NCBI GenBank assembly: GCA_017880705.1
Contig: JADGRS010000170.1
Coordinates: 1-6,830 of the forward strand
Direction of reading: 5' to 3'
From: Burkholderiales bacterium
GTDB taxonomy: Bacteria; Pseudomonadota; Gammaproteobacteria; Burkholderiales; Usitatibacteraceae
DNA length: 6,830 bases
The notes beneath the pieces are model-generated. The model saw only the letters and a program-made list of their open reading frames with translations, ran no database searches and was not told the DNA's origin. Below, piece after piece: positions 1-6,253 of this stretch. Both the position numbers and the translations under genes were made by a program. Position 1 is the first letter of the stretch. Each line of letters begins with the position of its first letter.

Positions 1-59
1 ATGATCACGAGCACGATCGCGATCTCGACGAGGGTGAATCCGGATTGTTGCCTTTTCAT
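1..59 (-). CDS. Type IV prepilin (class III signal peptide), N-terminal 19 codons only
   Basis: Reading leftward from the ATG at 59-57, the peptide begins MKRQQSG and continues FTLVEIAIVLVI before the window ends. This is a textbook type IV prepilin/pseudopilin leader: a short positively charged leader ending in Gly7, where prepilin peptidase PilD cuts; a Phe that would be N-methylated as mature residue 1; Glu at mature residue 5; then the hydrophobic assembly helix. The start is fixed by AGGAG (minus strand, 70-66) six bases before the ATG. A sigma-54 promoter lies just upstream, as for major pilin genes (pilA) in Pseudomonas and relatives. Because only the leader is visible, it could be the major pilin, a minor pilin or a type II secretion pseudopilin; the strong RBS and sigma-54 promoter favour a major pilin. 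The remainder lies outside the window. Confidence 0.9.
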   Translation of the reverse strand, partial: MKRQQSGFTLVEIAIVLVI

Positions 60-110
60 TTCTGTCTCCTGTTTCGAAGCGGTGTACAGCAAGCGATGTG
101 GGTAGAGTAG

Positions 111-126
111 TGCAAGCCCCATGCCA
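111..126 (-). promoter_or_regulatory. Sigma-54 (RpoN) promoter of the pilin gene
   Basis: On the minus strand, 126-111 reads TGGCATGGGGCTTGCA. This matches the sigma-54 consensus TGGCACG-N4-TTGCA at all but one position, with the invariant GG (125-124) and GC (113-112) separated by exactly 10 bases. The inferred transcription start is near 100, giving a leader of about 41 nt that carries the AGGAG ribosome site. Sigma-54 promoters need an NtrC-family activator bound upstream. That activator would sit at higher coordinates here, towards the histidine kinase gene. Motif and placement are seen directly; use in vivo is inferred. Confidence 0.85.
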
Positions 127-130
127 CCCA

Positions 131-154
131 CAGTAAGATACTGTTTTTCAGTAT
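131..154. repeat. CAGTA/TACTG triple half-site array, AT-rich
   Basis: Three copies of one 5-bp unit alternate in orientation: CAGTA at 131-135, TACTG at 139-143 and CAGTA at 149-153. The last two extend to a perfect 6-bp inverted repeat, ATACTG-TTTTT-CAGTAT (138-154). The surrounding 131-160 is 21/30 A+T in an otherwise GC-rich window. It lies directly upstream of the sigma-54 site (about -31 to -54 from the inferred pilin start). It could be an operator, or a bendable spacer between enhancer and promoter. The loop of T residues and short stem make a terminator unlikely, since no transcript ends here. Confidence 0.5.
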
Positions 155-157
155 TAT
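152..157 (+). promoter_or_regulatory. Possible -10 box for the histidine kinase gene
   Basis: TATTAT matches the sigma-70 -10 consensus at 5 of 6 positions and is the best candidate in the AT-rich patch. No convincing -35 hexamer sits 16-18 bases upstream. If used, transcription would start near 164, so the kinase would begin at the ATG at 244 and not at the in-frame ATG at 121. This is a weak call. Confidence 0.25.
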
Positions 158-199
158 TCGGCTTTCGCTGGACTTTCGACGAGGCGTGGGCCCCGCTAT

Positions 200-237
200 C
201 TGTCCGCCGTCCCGACAGCGCGTGTCGGCTTTCCGAC
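200..237. promoter_or_regulatory. TGTC-rich palindrome cluster, candidate activator binding region
   Basis: The stretch holds (C/G)TGTC three times: plus strand at 200-204 and 222-226, and minus strand at 218-214. Two of these form a perfect inverted repeat, CCGACA (212-217), 5-bp spacer, TGTCGG (223-228). A further CCGAC at 233-237 can pair with GTCGG at 224-228. The cluster lies about 100-126 bp upstream of the inferred pilin start, the kind of distance expected for an enhancer serving a sigma-54 promoter. PilR sites at the Pseudomonas aeruginosa pilA promoter are described as TGTC-containing and similarly placed. Binding is inferred. An RNA hairpin in the kinase leader is the alternative. 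Confidence 0.4.
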
Positions 238-243
238 GCATCC

Positions 244-1977
244 ATGGCATCTGCGACTACGACCGCCCAGCGCCTCGCCGCCCGCATCGCCTCCCAGCGG
301 CGCTGGGTGGTGCTCGCCATGCTGCTCTCGCTCCATGTGGCGCTCGTCGCCGCGCCCGGGAGCGAATTCCAGCGGGTGTGGCTCCTCGTTCACTTCGGGC
401 TGTTCCTGCTGTGGCAGCCCTTCATCGCCGCCGAGCGCGAGCTCGAGATCTTCTCCGGCGTCCTACTCCTCGCGATCACCGGGGTCACGCTTTACTTCCT
501 CGCCGGCTGGATGATCGTCGCGTGGCTCCTCATCCTCCTCGGCATCCTCGGCGGGCGCGTCTTCGTGGTCCAGGCGACGCAACGCAACCGCTTCTACCTC
601 GTCGCATTCGCATACGTCCTCGCGATTCTCCTGATGCGCGCGGTGCCCGCGCTGGTGCTCGGCGAGCAGAGCCTGCCCGAGCCCTTCTCGCAGATCGTCT
701 CCGTGCTGCTGCCGCTCGCGCTGCTCCTCCTCGCGGTCCTTCCCGTGGGCTCGCAGGAGAACGAGACCGGCCAGGTGTTCGACTTCTTCTACGCCGTGCT
801 CGTGTTCCAGCTGGGCGTCGTGCTCGTGCTGGGCTCGATCGCGTTCATGCGCTACACCGACGACCACTACTTCGCCTCGGTCGCGCTCACGGTGCTCGCC
901 TTCGGATTCGCGCTTTTCGTGCTCGCCGTCCTGTGGAATCCGCTGCGAGGGTTCGGCGGCCTGCGCACGTATTTCTCGCGCTACCTCCTCTCGGTCGGGA
1001 TGCCGTTCGAGCTGTGGATGCGCCGCATCGCGGAGCTCGCCGAGACCGAGCCCGATTCGAAGCGCTTCCTCGACGAGGCGTTTCGCGAAATCGCCTCGCT
1101 TCCCTGGATCAAGGGCGCGTATTGGCGCTCTCCCGACGGCGAGGGCGGCTACGGGGAAACGGGCGGGTTCGCGACACGCTTCACCTATCACCAGCTCGAG
1201 GTGATGTTCCACACCGAGATCAGCCTCTCGCCCGCGCTTTCCCTGCACATGCGGCTCCTCGCGCAGGTCGTGGGCGAGTTCTACGAGGGCAAGCGCCGCG
1301 AGAACGTGCTGCGCCACAACGCGTACCTGCAGGCGGTGCACGAGACGGGCGCGCGGCTCACGCACGACGTGAAGAACCTGCTGCAGTCGCTCTACGCGCT
1401 CACCTCGATGGCGCCGCGGGAGCCCGAGGACGGCTACGGGGGCCTGCTGCAGCGCCAGCTGCCGCAGCTCACCAAGCGCCTGCACGCGACGCTCGAGAAG
1501 CTGCGCGCTCCCGAAGTCGCGATCCGCGAGCTGCCGGTGACTTCGCGCGCGTGGTGGGCCGATCTCGAGCGGCGCCTGGGCGATACGGGCGCCGTCCTCA
1601 AGGCCGAGATCGAGATGGACGTCGACGTGCCCGCCGCGCTCTTCGACAGCTTCGTCGAGAACGCGATCGACAACGCGCGCGCGAAGATGCTGCGCGAGCC
1701 GGAAATCGAGCTCTCCGTGGTGTTCGCGTGCAACCTGCAGCGCGTCGAGCTTTCCGTGTGCGACACCGGCACGCCCGTGGACGCCGCGGTGGCTCGCAAG
1801 CTCTTTCGCGAGCCGATCGAGCGCGGCGGGGGGCTCGGCATCGGGCTCTTCCAGGCGGCGCGCCAGGCGAGCCTCGCGGCCTATCGCATCGAGCTCACGC
1901 ATAACCGCGCGGGCTACGTGTGCTTCACGCTCACTCGCGCGGATTCGCCCGCGGCGGACTCACTCAGGAAGGGCTGA
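244..1977 (+). CDS. Polytopic membrane sensor histidine kinase
   Basis: This 577-aa kinase would sense an unknown signal, autophosphorylate on His and pass the phosphate to a response regulator. Residues 20-230 contain about seven or eight hydrophobic segments (near 21-37, 46-63, 71-102, 118-135, 149-168, 181-200 and 211-230). A soluble linker follows at about 255-355, perhaps GAF-like. The dimerisation region carries the H-box with HDVKN (His374). The ATPase domain has the N-box ENAIDNA (472-478), G1 DTG (507-509) and a glycine-rich G2 GGGLGIGL (528-535). The HDxKN motif and multi-helix sensor recall PEP-CTERM kinase PrsK and 7TM-type kinases more than classical PilS, which has six helices and a PAS domain. 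The start at 244 is preferred because the in-frame ATG at 121 overlaps the opposing sigma-54 promoter and adds an AT-rich, uncharacteristic stretch; neither start has a clear Shine-Dalgarno. The divergent prepilin suggests a role in pilus regulation. No partner regulator is visible, and the gene ends convergent with rfbD. Confidence 0.88.
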   Translation: MASATTTAQRLAARIASQRRWVVLAMLLSLHVALVAAPGSEFQRVWLLVHFGLFLLWQPFIAAERELEIFSGVLLLAITGVTLYFLAGWMIVAWLLILLGILGGRVFVVQATQRNRFYLVAFAYVLAILLMRAVPALVLGEQSLPEPFSQIVSVLLPLALLLLAVLPVGSQENETGQVFDFFYAVLVFQLGVVLVLGSIAFMRYTDDHYFASVALTVLAFGFALFVLAVLWNPLRGFGGLRTYFSRYLLSVGMPFELWMRRIAELAETEPDSKRFLDEAFREIASLPWIKGAYWRSPDGEGGYGETGGFATRFTYHQLEVMFHTEISLSPALSLHMRLLAQVVGEFYEGKRRENVLRHNAYLQAVHETGARLTHDVKNLLQSLYALTSMAPREPEDGYGGLLQRQLPQLTKRLHATLEKLRAPEVAIRELPVTSRAWWADLERRLGDTGAVLKAEIEMDVDVPAALFDSFVENAIDNARAKMLREPEIELSVVFACNLQRVELSVCDTGTPVDAAVARKLFREPIERGGGLGIGLFQAARQASLAAYRIELTHNRAGYVCFTLTRADSPAADSLRKG

Positions 1978-2868
1978 GAGCGTTTCCGCGAGGCCCGCGC
2001 GCCAATCCCCGAGGCGCACGCCGAAAGTCCTTTCGAGGCGCTCGCTGCAGAGCATGGAGTTCGCGGGCCTGCGCGCGGGCGTCGGGTATTCGCGCGTCGG
2101 GATCGCGACCAGCCGCGGGACCTTGAAATTCGGGCCGCGCCGGCGCGCTTCGAAGATAGCCTTCGCGAACCCGAACCAGGTGGTCTCCCCCGCCGCCGTG
2201 GCGTGATACAGGCCTCGCCGCCCGGAGGCTCTCGCGATGTCCTCGGCGCTGATGGGGCGAGCCGGCTCCGCCCCGGTGAAGAGCGCCAGCACCGCGCGCG
2301 CGAGCTGCAGGCTCGAGGTCGGGGCCCCGCGCTGATCGTCGACGATGCGCAACTCGTCGCGCGTCGCGCCAAGCCGCAACATCGTGAAGAGAAAATTCGC
2401 GCCCAGCGGGCCGTAGACCCAGCTCGTGCGCAGGATCACGTGCGCGCATCCGCTCGCCGCGATGTTGCGCTCGCCCTCGAGCTTGGTGCGGCCGTAGGCG
2501 TTCAACGGATGGGTCGGATCGTCCTCGACGTACGGAGACGATTTCTCCCCGTCGAAAACGTAGTCGGTCGAGAAATGGACGAGGAGCGCGCCGGCACGCG
2601 CGGCCTCCTCCGCGATCACGCCGGGCGCGACCGCGTTGACGGCGCGCGCGAGCGCTTCCTCGGATTCGGCGCGATCGACCGCCGTGTACGCGGCCGCGTT
2701 CACGATGAGCTGCGGGCGCGTCTCGCGAATGCGCGCGGCGATCGCGGCCGAATCGCAGAGATCTAGGCGCGAGCGATCGAGGGCGATGGATTCCGCGCGG
2801 CCCTCGAGAATGCGCGCGACCTGGGCGCCGACCTGGCCGCCGGCCCCGGTGACGAGCGCGCGAATCAC
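1960..2868 (-). CDS. rfbD: dTDP-4-dehydrorhamnose reductase (RmlD)
   Basis: RmlD performs the last step of dTDP-L-rhamnose synthesis, the NAD(P)H-dependent reduction of dTDP-4-keto-L-rhamnose in the cytoplasm. The 302-aa product has the Rossmann nucleotide site TGAGGQVG (7-14), the STDYVFDG motif (100-107), and the extended SDR catalytic pair in YGRTK (Tyr125, Lys129). The C-terminal PTPARRP signature is typical of RmlD. Length is normal. The GTG start at 2868-2866 is chosen because it places the Rossmann motif at the N-terminus and overlaps the rfbC stop in GTGA, a translational coupling arrangement. A purine-rich GGCGGA lies about nine bases upstream. The ATG at 2949 would add 27 untypical residues inside rfbC. 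It is the last gene of the operon, and its final 18 bp overlap the kinase gene on the other strand. Confidence 0.96.
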   Translation of the reverse strand: MIRALVTGAGGQVGAQVARILEGRAESIALDRSRLDLCDSAAIAARIRETRPQLIVNAAAYTAVDRAESEEALARAVNAVAPGVIAEEAARAGALLVHFSTDYVFDGEKSSPYVEDDPTHPLNAYGRTKLEGERNIAASGCAHVILRTSWVYGPLGANFLFTMLRLGATRDELRIVDDQRGAPTSSLQLARAVLALFTGAEPARPISAEDIARASGRRGLYHATAAGETTWFGFAKAIFEARRRGPNFKVPRLVAIPTREYPTPARRPANSMLCSERLERTFGVRLGDWRAGLAETLSALPE

Positions 2869-3413
2869 GAAAAGGTTTCCGCCTGCGCGAGCGGCGTGCC
2901 CGCCGCGTCCCTGGGCTTGAGCACTGGGACCACCCCATCGAGCGGCCACTCGACGCCGACCGCGGGATCGTTCCAGAGGAGCGTGCGCTCATGCTCCGGG
3001 GCGTAGTAATCGGTGCTCTTGTAGAGGAAGTCGGCCGATTCCGAGAGCACCAGGAAGCCGTGGGCGAAACCGGGCGGCACCCACAGCATCCGGCGGTTGC
3101 CGGCGGAGAGACGCTCGCCCAGCCATCGGCCGAACGTCGGCGACGAGCGCCGCAGGTCGACGACCACGTCGAACACTTCGCCCGACGCGACGCGCACGAG
3201 CTTTCCCTGGGCCTGCTTCACCTGGTAATGGAGGCCGCGCAGCACGCCGCGCACCGATGCCGAATGGTTGTCCTGCACGAAGTCGACCTCCCGGCCCAGG
3301 AGCTTCGCGAAGGCCCGCCGGTTCCAGCTCTCGAAGAAGGAGCCGCGCGCGTCTCCGAAGACGGTGGGCTCGATCACGAGCACGTCGGCGATGGCGGTCG
3401 GGATCGCTTTCAT
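2865..3413 (-). CDS. rfbC: dTDP-4-dehydrorhamnose 3,5-epimerase (RmlC)
   Basis: RmlC epimerises dTDP-4-keto-6-deoxy-D-glucose at C3 and C5 to the L-rhamno form, the third step of the pathway. The 182-aa product is the usual length for this cupin-fold enzyme. Diagnostic motifs are GDARGSFFESW (20-30), QDNHS (47-51), RGLHYQ (59-64, with His62 the expected catalytic base), PPGFAHGF (113-120) and YKSTDYY (131-137, with Tyr131 the likely acid). Its ATG overlaps the rfbA stop by one base (TGATG at 3415-3411), and there is no Shine-Dalgarno of its own, so it probably depends on ribosomes finishing rfbA. Its stop overlaps the rfbD start by 4 bp. Nothing unusual is seen in the protein. Confidence 0.97.
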   Translation of the reverse strand: MKAIPTAIADVLVIEPTVFGDARGSFFESWNRRAFAKLLGREVDFVQDNHSASVRGVLRGLHYQVKQAQGKLVRVASGEVFDVVVDLRRSSPTFGRWLGERLSAGNRRMLWVPPGFAHGFLVLSESADFLYKSTDYYAPEHERTLLWNDPAVGVEWPLDGVVPVLKPRDAAGTPLAQAETFS

Positions 3414-4294
3414 CAGTACACGCGATCGCGCAACACCGCGAGGAGGTACTGCCCGTACGCGTTCTTACTCATCGGCTCGGCGAGCCTCTCCAGCTGGCGT
3501 GCGTCGATGTAACCCATGCGATAGGCGATCTCCTCGGGGCACGCGATCTTGAGTCCCTGGCGGCGCTCGATGGTCTCGATGAAATGAGCCGCCTCGAGGA
3601 GGCTCTCGTGGGTGCCGGTGTCGAGCCACGCGGTGCCGCGCCCCATCACCACCACCGAGAGCGCGCCCGCTTCGAGATAGCGGCGATTCACGTCGGTGAT
3701 CTCGAGCTCGCCGCGCGCGGAAGGCTTGAGGGCCGCGGCGATGTCGGCGACGCGCTCGTCGTAGAAATAGATTCCCGTCACCGCGTAGCGCGACTTGGGC
3801 GCGGCCGGCTTCTCCTCGATCGACACCGCGCGGCCGTTCGCGTCGAACGCGACGACGCCGTAGCGCTCGGGATCCTTCACCGGGTATGCGAACACGGTCG
3901 CGCCGCGATCGCCGGCGGCGGCGCGCTGCAGCGACTCGCCGAGGTCGTGCCCGTGGAATATGTTGTCGCCGAGGACGAGGCAGCTCGGCCCTCCCGAGAT
4001 GAAGTCCCGCCCGACGATGAAGGCTTGCGCCAGGCCCTCGGGACGCGGCTGCACCGCGTAGCTGATGGAAAGGCCCCACTCGCTTCCGTCGCCGAGCAGC
4101 TCGCTGAAGCGCGGCGTGTCCTGCGGCGTCGAGATAAGGAGGATCTCGCGGATCCCCGCGAGCATCAGCGTGGCGAGCGGGTAATACACCATCGGCTTGT
4201 CGTACACCGGCAGGAGCTGCTTCGAGACCACGCGGGTGGCCGGATAGAGACGCGTGCCCGAGCCGCCCGCGAGAATGATTCCCTTGCGCTTCAT
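3413..4294 (-). CDS. rfbA: Glucose-1-phosphate thymidylyltransferase (RmlA)
   Basis: RmlA joins glucose-1-phosphate and dTTP to give dTDP-glucose, the first and normally feedback-controlled step towards dTDP-L-rhamnose. The 293-aa length is exactly typical. Motifs include the nucleotide-binding loop [11 protein letters not shown] (8-18), [12 protein letters not shown] (24-35), [10 protein letters not shown] (82-91), LGDNIFHG (108-115, with Asp110 a metal ligand), EEKP, and WLDTGTHES in the C-terminal half. The start is supported by CGGAG (minus strand, 4305-4301) six bases before the ATG. It follows rfbB by 13 nt and overlaps rfbC by one base, so it sits mid-operon. A paralogous role (RffH, for enterobacterial common antigen) is unlikely given rfbC and rfbD alongside. 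Confidence 0.97.
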   Translation of the reverse strand: MKRKGIILAGGSGTRLYPATRVVSKQLLPVYDKPMVYYPLATLMLAGIREILLISTPQDTPRFSELLGDGSEWGLSISYAVQPRPEGLAQAFIVGRDFISGGPSCLVLGDNIFHGHDLGESLQRAAAGDRGATVFAYPVKDPERYGVVAFDANGRAVSIEEKPAAPKSRYAVTGIYFYDERVADIAAALKPSARGELEITDVNRRYLEAGALSVVVMGRGTAWLDTGTHESLLEAAHFIETIERRQGLKIACPEEIAYRMGYIDARQLERLAEPMSKNAYGQYLLAVLRDRVY

Positions 4295-4307
4295 TTGCCG
4301 CTCCGTT

Positions 4308-5372
4308 TCATTGGCCGCTTCTGGCGCCGTAGTTCGTCTCCAGCCATTTGCGGTACTCGCCGCTCTTCACCTGCGCGACCCACTGCGCGTTGTCGAGATA
4401 CCAGCGCACGGTCTTCGCGAGGCCGGTCTCGAAGGTCTCGCGGGGCGCCCAGCCGAGGCTCGCGCGGATCTTCGTGGCGTCGATCGCGTAGCGCCGGTCG
4501 TGGCCGGGACGGTCCGCGACCGGCGTGACGAGCGCTCGATAGCCGCCTTCGCGGGGCCGAAGCGACTGCAGCGTATCGCAAAGCGCGTGCACCACGTCGA
4601 TGTTGCGCCGCTCGGCGTCGCCGCCGATGTTGTAGGTCTCCCCGGGCGCGCCGCGGGCGAGCGCCACGCGAATCGCGGCGCAATGATCGCCCACGTAGAG
4701 CCAGTCGCGCACCTGGCGCCCGTCGCCGTACAAGGGAAGCGCCTTGCCCTCGAGCGCGTTCGCGATCATGAGCGGGATCAGCTTCTCGGGAAATTGATGG
4801 CGGCCGTAGTTGTTCGAGCAATTCGTCGTGATCGCGGGAAGGCCATAGGTGTGGTGATACGCGCGCACCAGGTGATCCGAGCCCGCCTTGGATGCCGAGT
4901 AGGGGCTGTTGGGCGCGTAGGGCGTGGTCTCGGAGAAGGGCGGATCGGCTTCCCCCAGCGAGCCGTACACCTCGTCGGTGGACACGTGCAGGAAACGGAA
5001 GCCGTCCTTGCGGTCCAGCTCGAGTCCCTGCCAGTACGAGCGCGCCGCCTCGAGCAGCTCGAACGTGCCGACGACGTTCGTGCGCACGAACGCGGCGGGG
5101 CCGACGATGGAGCGGTCGACGTGGCTTTCGGCGGCGAAGTGCACCACGGCGCGGGGACGATGCGTGGCGAGCAGGCGATCGAGGAGCTCGCGATCGGCGA
5201 TGTCGCCGCGCACGAACACATGCCGCTCGTCGCCCGCGAGGCCGGCGAGATTCGCGAGGTTGCCCGCATAGGTGAGCTTGTCGAGATTCACCACCGCTTC
5301 GGCGGATTCCGCGAGCCAGTCGAGCACGAAGTTCGACCCGATGAAGCCCGCGCCGCCCGTGACTAGGATCAT
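4308..5372 (-). CDS. rfbB: dTDP-glucose 4,6-dehydratase (RmlB)
   Basis: RmlB oxidises, dehydrates and reduces dTDP-glucose to dTDP-4-keto-6-deoxyglucose using bound NAD+, the second pathway step. The 354-aa protein is an extended SDR. It shows the N-terminal Rossmann loop [11 protein letters not shown] (5-15), the [10 protein letters not shown] motif (80-89), the catalytic TDEVYG (132-137, with the Asp-Glu pair diagnostic of 4,6-dehydratases), YSASK (Tyr158, Lys162), and NCSNNYG further on. The ATG at 5372-5370 places the Rossmann motif at the very start and overlaps the glycosyltransferase stop in ATGA. A purine-rich GGGAAGGG precedes it. The reading frame stays open upstream to 6221, but that extension is out of frame within the glycosyltransferase gene and is not protein-like. 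Confidence 0.97.
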   Translation of the reverse strand: MILVTGGAGFIGSNFVLDWLAESAEAVVNLDKLTYAGNLANLAGLAGDERHVFVRGDIADRELLDRLLATHRPRAVVHFAAESHVDRSIVGPAAFVRTNVVGTFELLEAARSYWQGLELDRKDGFRFLHVSTDEVYGSLGEADPPFSETTPYAPNSPYSASKAGSDHLVRAYHHTYGLPAITTNCSNNYGRHQFPEKLIPLMIANALEGKALPLYGDGRQVRDWLYVGDHCAAIRVALARGAPGETYNIGGDAERRNIDVVHALCDTLQSLRPREGGYRALVTPVADRPGHDRRYAIDATKIRASLGWAPRETFETGLAKTVRWYLDNAQWVAQVKSGEYRKWLETNYGARSGQ

Positions 5373-6190
5373 GCCGCGCCCTTCCCGCCGCCCGCTTGCG
5401 GCGACCGCTCGCCGCCGCGCGTCGCGTCCGCCTTTTGCAGCTCGATCAGCTTCAGGTACTTCTGGAACGTGTTGTTGCACCCGATCGCGATGTGCGCGAA
5501 TCCCGGCCCCCCGTCGAGGAAGCCCATGCGCAGGATGTAGAACTTCACGAAGCGCACGAACGGGCTCGCGAGGAGCCGCCAATAGCTCGCGCGCACGCCC
5601 TGGTTGAAGAGCGCCTCGGCATGGAGCGTCGTGTAGCGGTTCTGCTTCGTCATGTAGGTCGCGACATCCTCGGCCGAGTCGTGGAGCAAGTCGCCCTCGA
5701 GCCGCCCGACCTCGGCGGTGGTGAGGACCGCCTCGTGCACGTCGTCGTTGGACCAGCTCGCGTGGGCGCGGTGGAAGAGGCGCACGGTCCAGTCCGGGTA
5801 GCCCTCGCCGTGACCGAGCCAGCGGCCGAGGAAGCGGTTGCGCCGCGCCATGCGGTAGGCGTGATAGCGGCGGCCCTGCAGCGCCGCGCGGATCGAGCCC
5901 GCGAGGCGCTCGCTCACGCGCTCGTCGGCATCGAGGCAGAGCACCCAGTCGTTTCGCGCGATCGAGACCGCATGCTGCTTCTGGCGGCCGAAGCCGAGCC
6001 ACTCCTTCGTCTCGACGCGCGCGCCATGGCGCGCGGCAACCGCCAAGGTGTCGTCGGTGCTTCCCGAGTCGACAACGAGAATTTCGTCCGCAAACTGCGC
6101 GCTCGCGAGGCAGGGCCCGATCTGGGCACCGGCGTCGAAGGCGATGATTGCGACGGTGATGGGGAGCTTTTCGGCGGGCGTTGGCGCCAC
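5369..6190 (-). CDS. Family 2 glycosyltransferase, WaaE/LgtF-like (LPS core hexosyltransferase)
   Basis: The 273-aa product is a GT-A fold family 2 glycosyltransferase, probably cytoplasmic and acting at the inner membrane face. The N-terminus has the first beta strand ITVAIIAF (11-18), [10 protein letters not shown] (39-48) with the nucleotide-binding Asp41, [10 protein letters not shown] (62-71), and the DXD-type LDADE (86-90). The spaced WLGFGRQK motif and the later RLFHR and NDDVHE motifs are typical of the WaaE/LgtF group that adds glucose to heptose in the LPS inner core. The adjacent divergent waaC supports that role. The donor cannot be read from sequence, and a rhamnosyl or O-antigen role is possible because it leads the rhamnose operon. 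The GTG start at 6190 is the only plausible in-frame start before the first strand; it lacks a good Shine-Dalgarno. The usual N-E pair after the first strand reads D-A here. Confidence 0.85.
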   Translation of the reverse strand: MAPTPAEKLPITVAIIAFDAGAQIGPCLASAQFADEILVVDSGSTDDTLAVAARHGARVETKEWLGFGRQKQHAVSIARNDWVLCLDADERVSERLAGSIRAALQGRRYHAYRMARRNRFLGRWLGHGEGYPDWTVRLFHRAHASWSNDDVHEAVLTTAEVGRLEGDLLHDSAEDVATYMTKQNRYTTLHAEALFNQGVRASYWRLLASPFVRFVKFYILRMGFLDGGPGFAHIAIGCNNTFQKYLKLIELQKADATRGGERSPQAGGGKGAA

Positions 6191-6253
6191 GGAGGTTTGC
6201 TGACTCGCGAAGGAGCGCCATTTTACCCGTAGACGTGGGATTAGAATGCCGCC
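6191..6253. promoter_or_regulatory. Divergent promoter region between the rhamnose operon and waaC
   Basis: These 63 bp must hold start signals for both directions unless waaC is read from elsewhere. TAGAAT at 6242-6247 is a 5/6 match to a -10 box for waaC, which would give a transcript starting very close to its ATG at 6254. On the minus strand, TAAAAT (6225-6220) is a 5/6 -10 match for the operon, with an inferred leader near 22 nt. Neither has a good -35 hexamer, so both calls rest on the -10 boxes and location. No operator-like repeat is seen. Confidence 0.35.

Noticed and set aside
138..158. ATACTG-TTTTT-CAGTAT as an intrinsic terminator
   Set aside because: The stem is only 6 bp with two G-C pairs, the T tract is in the loop and not after the stem, and no gene ends here.
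463..1902. Long 479-codon open frame antisense to the histidine kinase
   Set aside because: Its translation is dominated by E, R, H and A with no domain motif, as expected opposite a GC-rich gene. The plus-strand frame has clear kinase boxes.
3257..5366. Overlapping plus-strand open frames of 423 and 370 codons opposite rfbA and rfbB
   Set aside because: Low-complexity Arg/Ala-rich translations with no recognisable fold. The minus-strand frames carry all the diagnostic RmlA and RmlB motifs.
4308..6221. A 637-codon fusion of an N-terminal extension with RfbB starting at the ATG at 6221
   Set aside because: The first 283 codons are an Arg/Ala-rich out-of-frame reading of the glycosyltransferase gene. 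RfbB of normal length begins at 5372 with its Rossmann motif.
5396..6232. 278-codon plus-strand frame opposite the glycosyltransferase
   Set aside because: Same antisense GC-frame artefact. It ends across the divergent promoter region and has no motif, while the minus strand encodes a clear GT2 enzyme.
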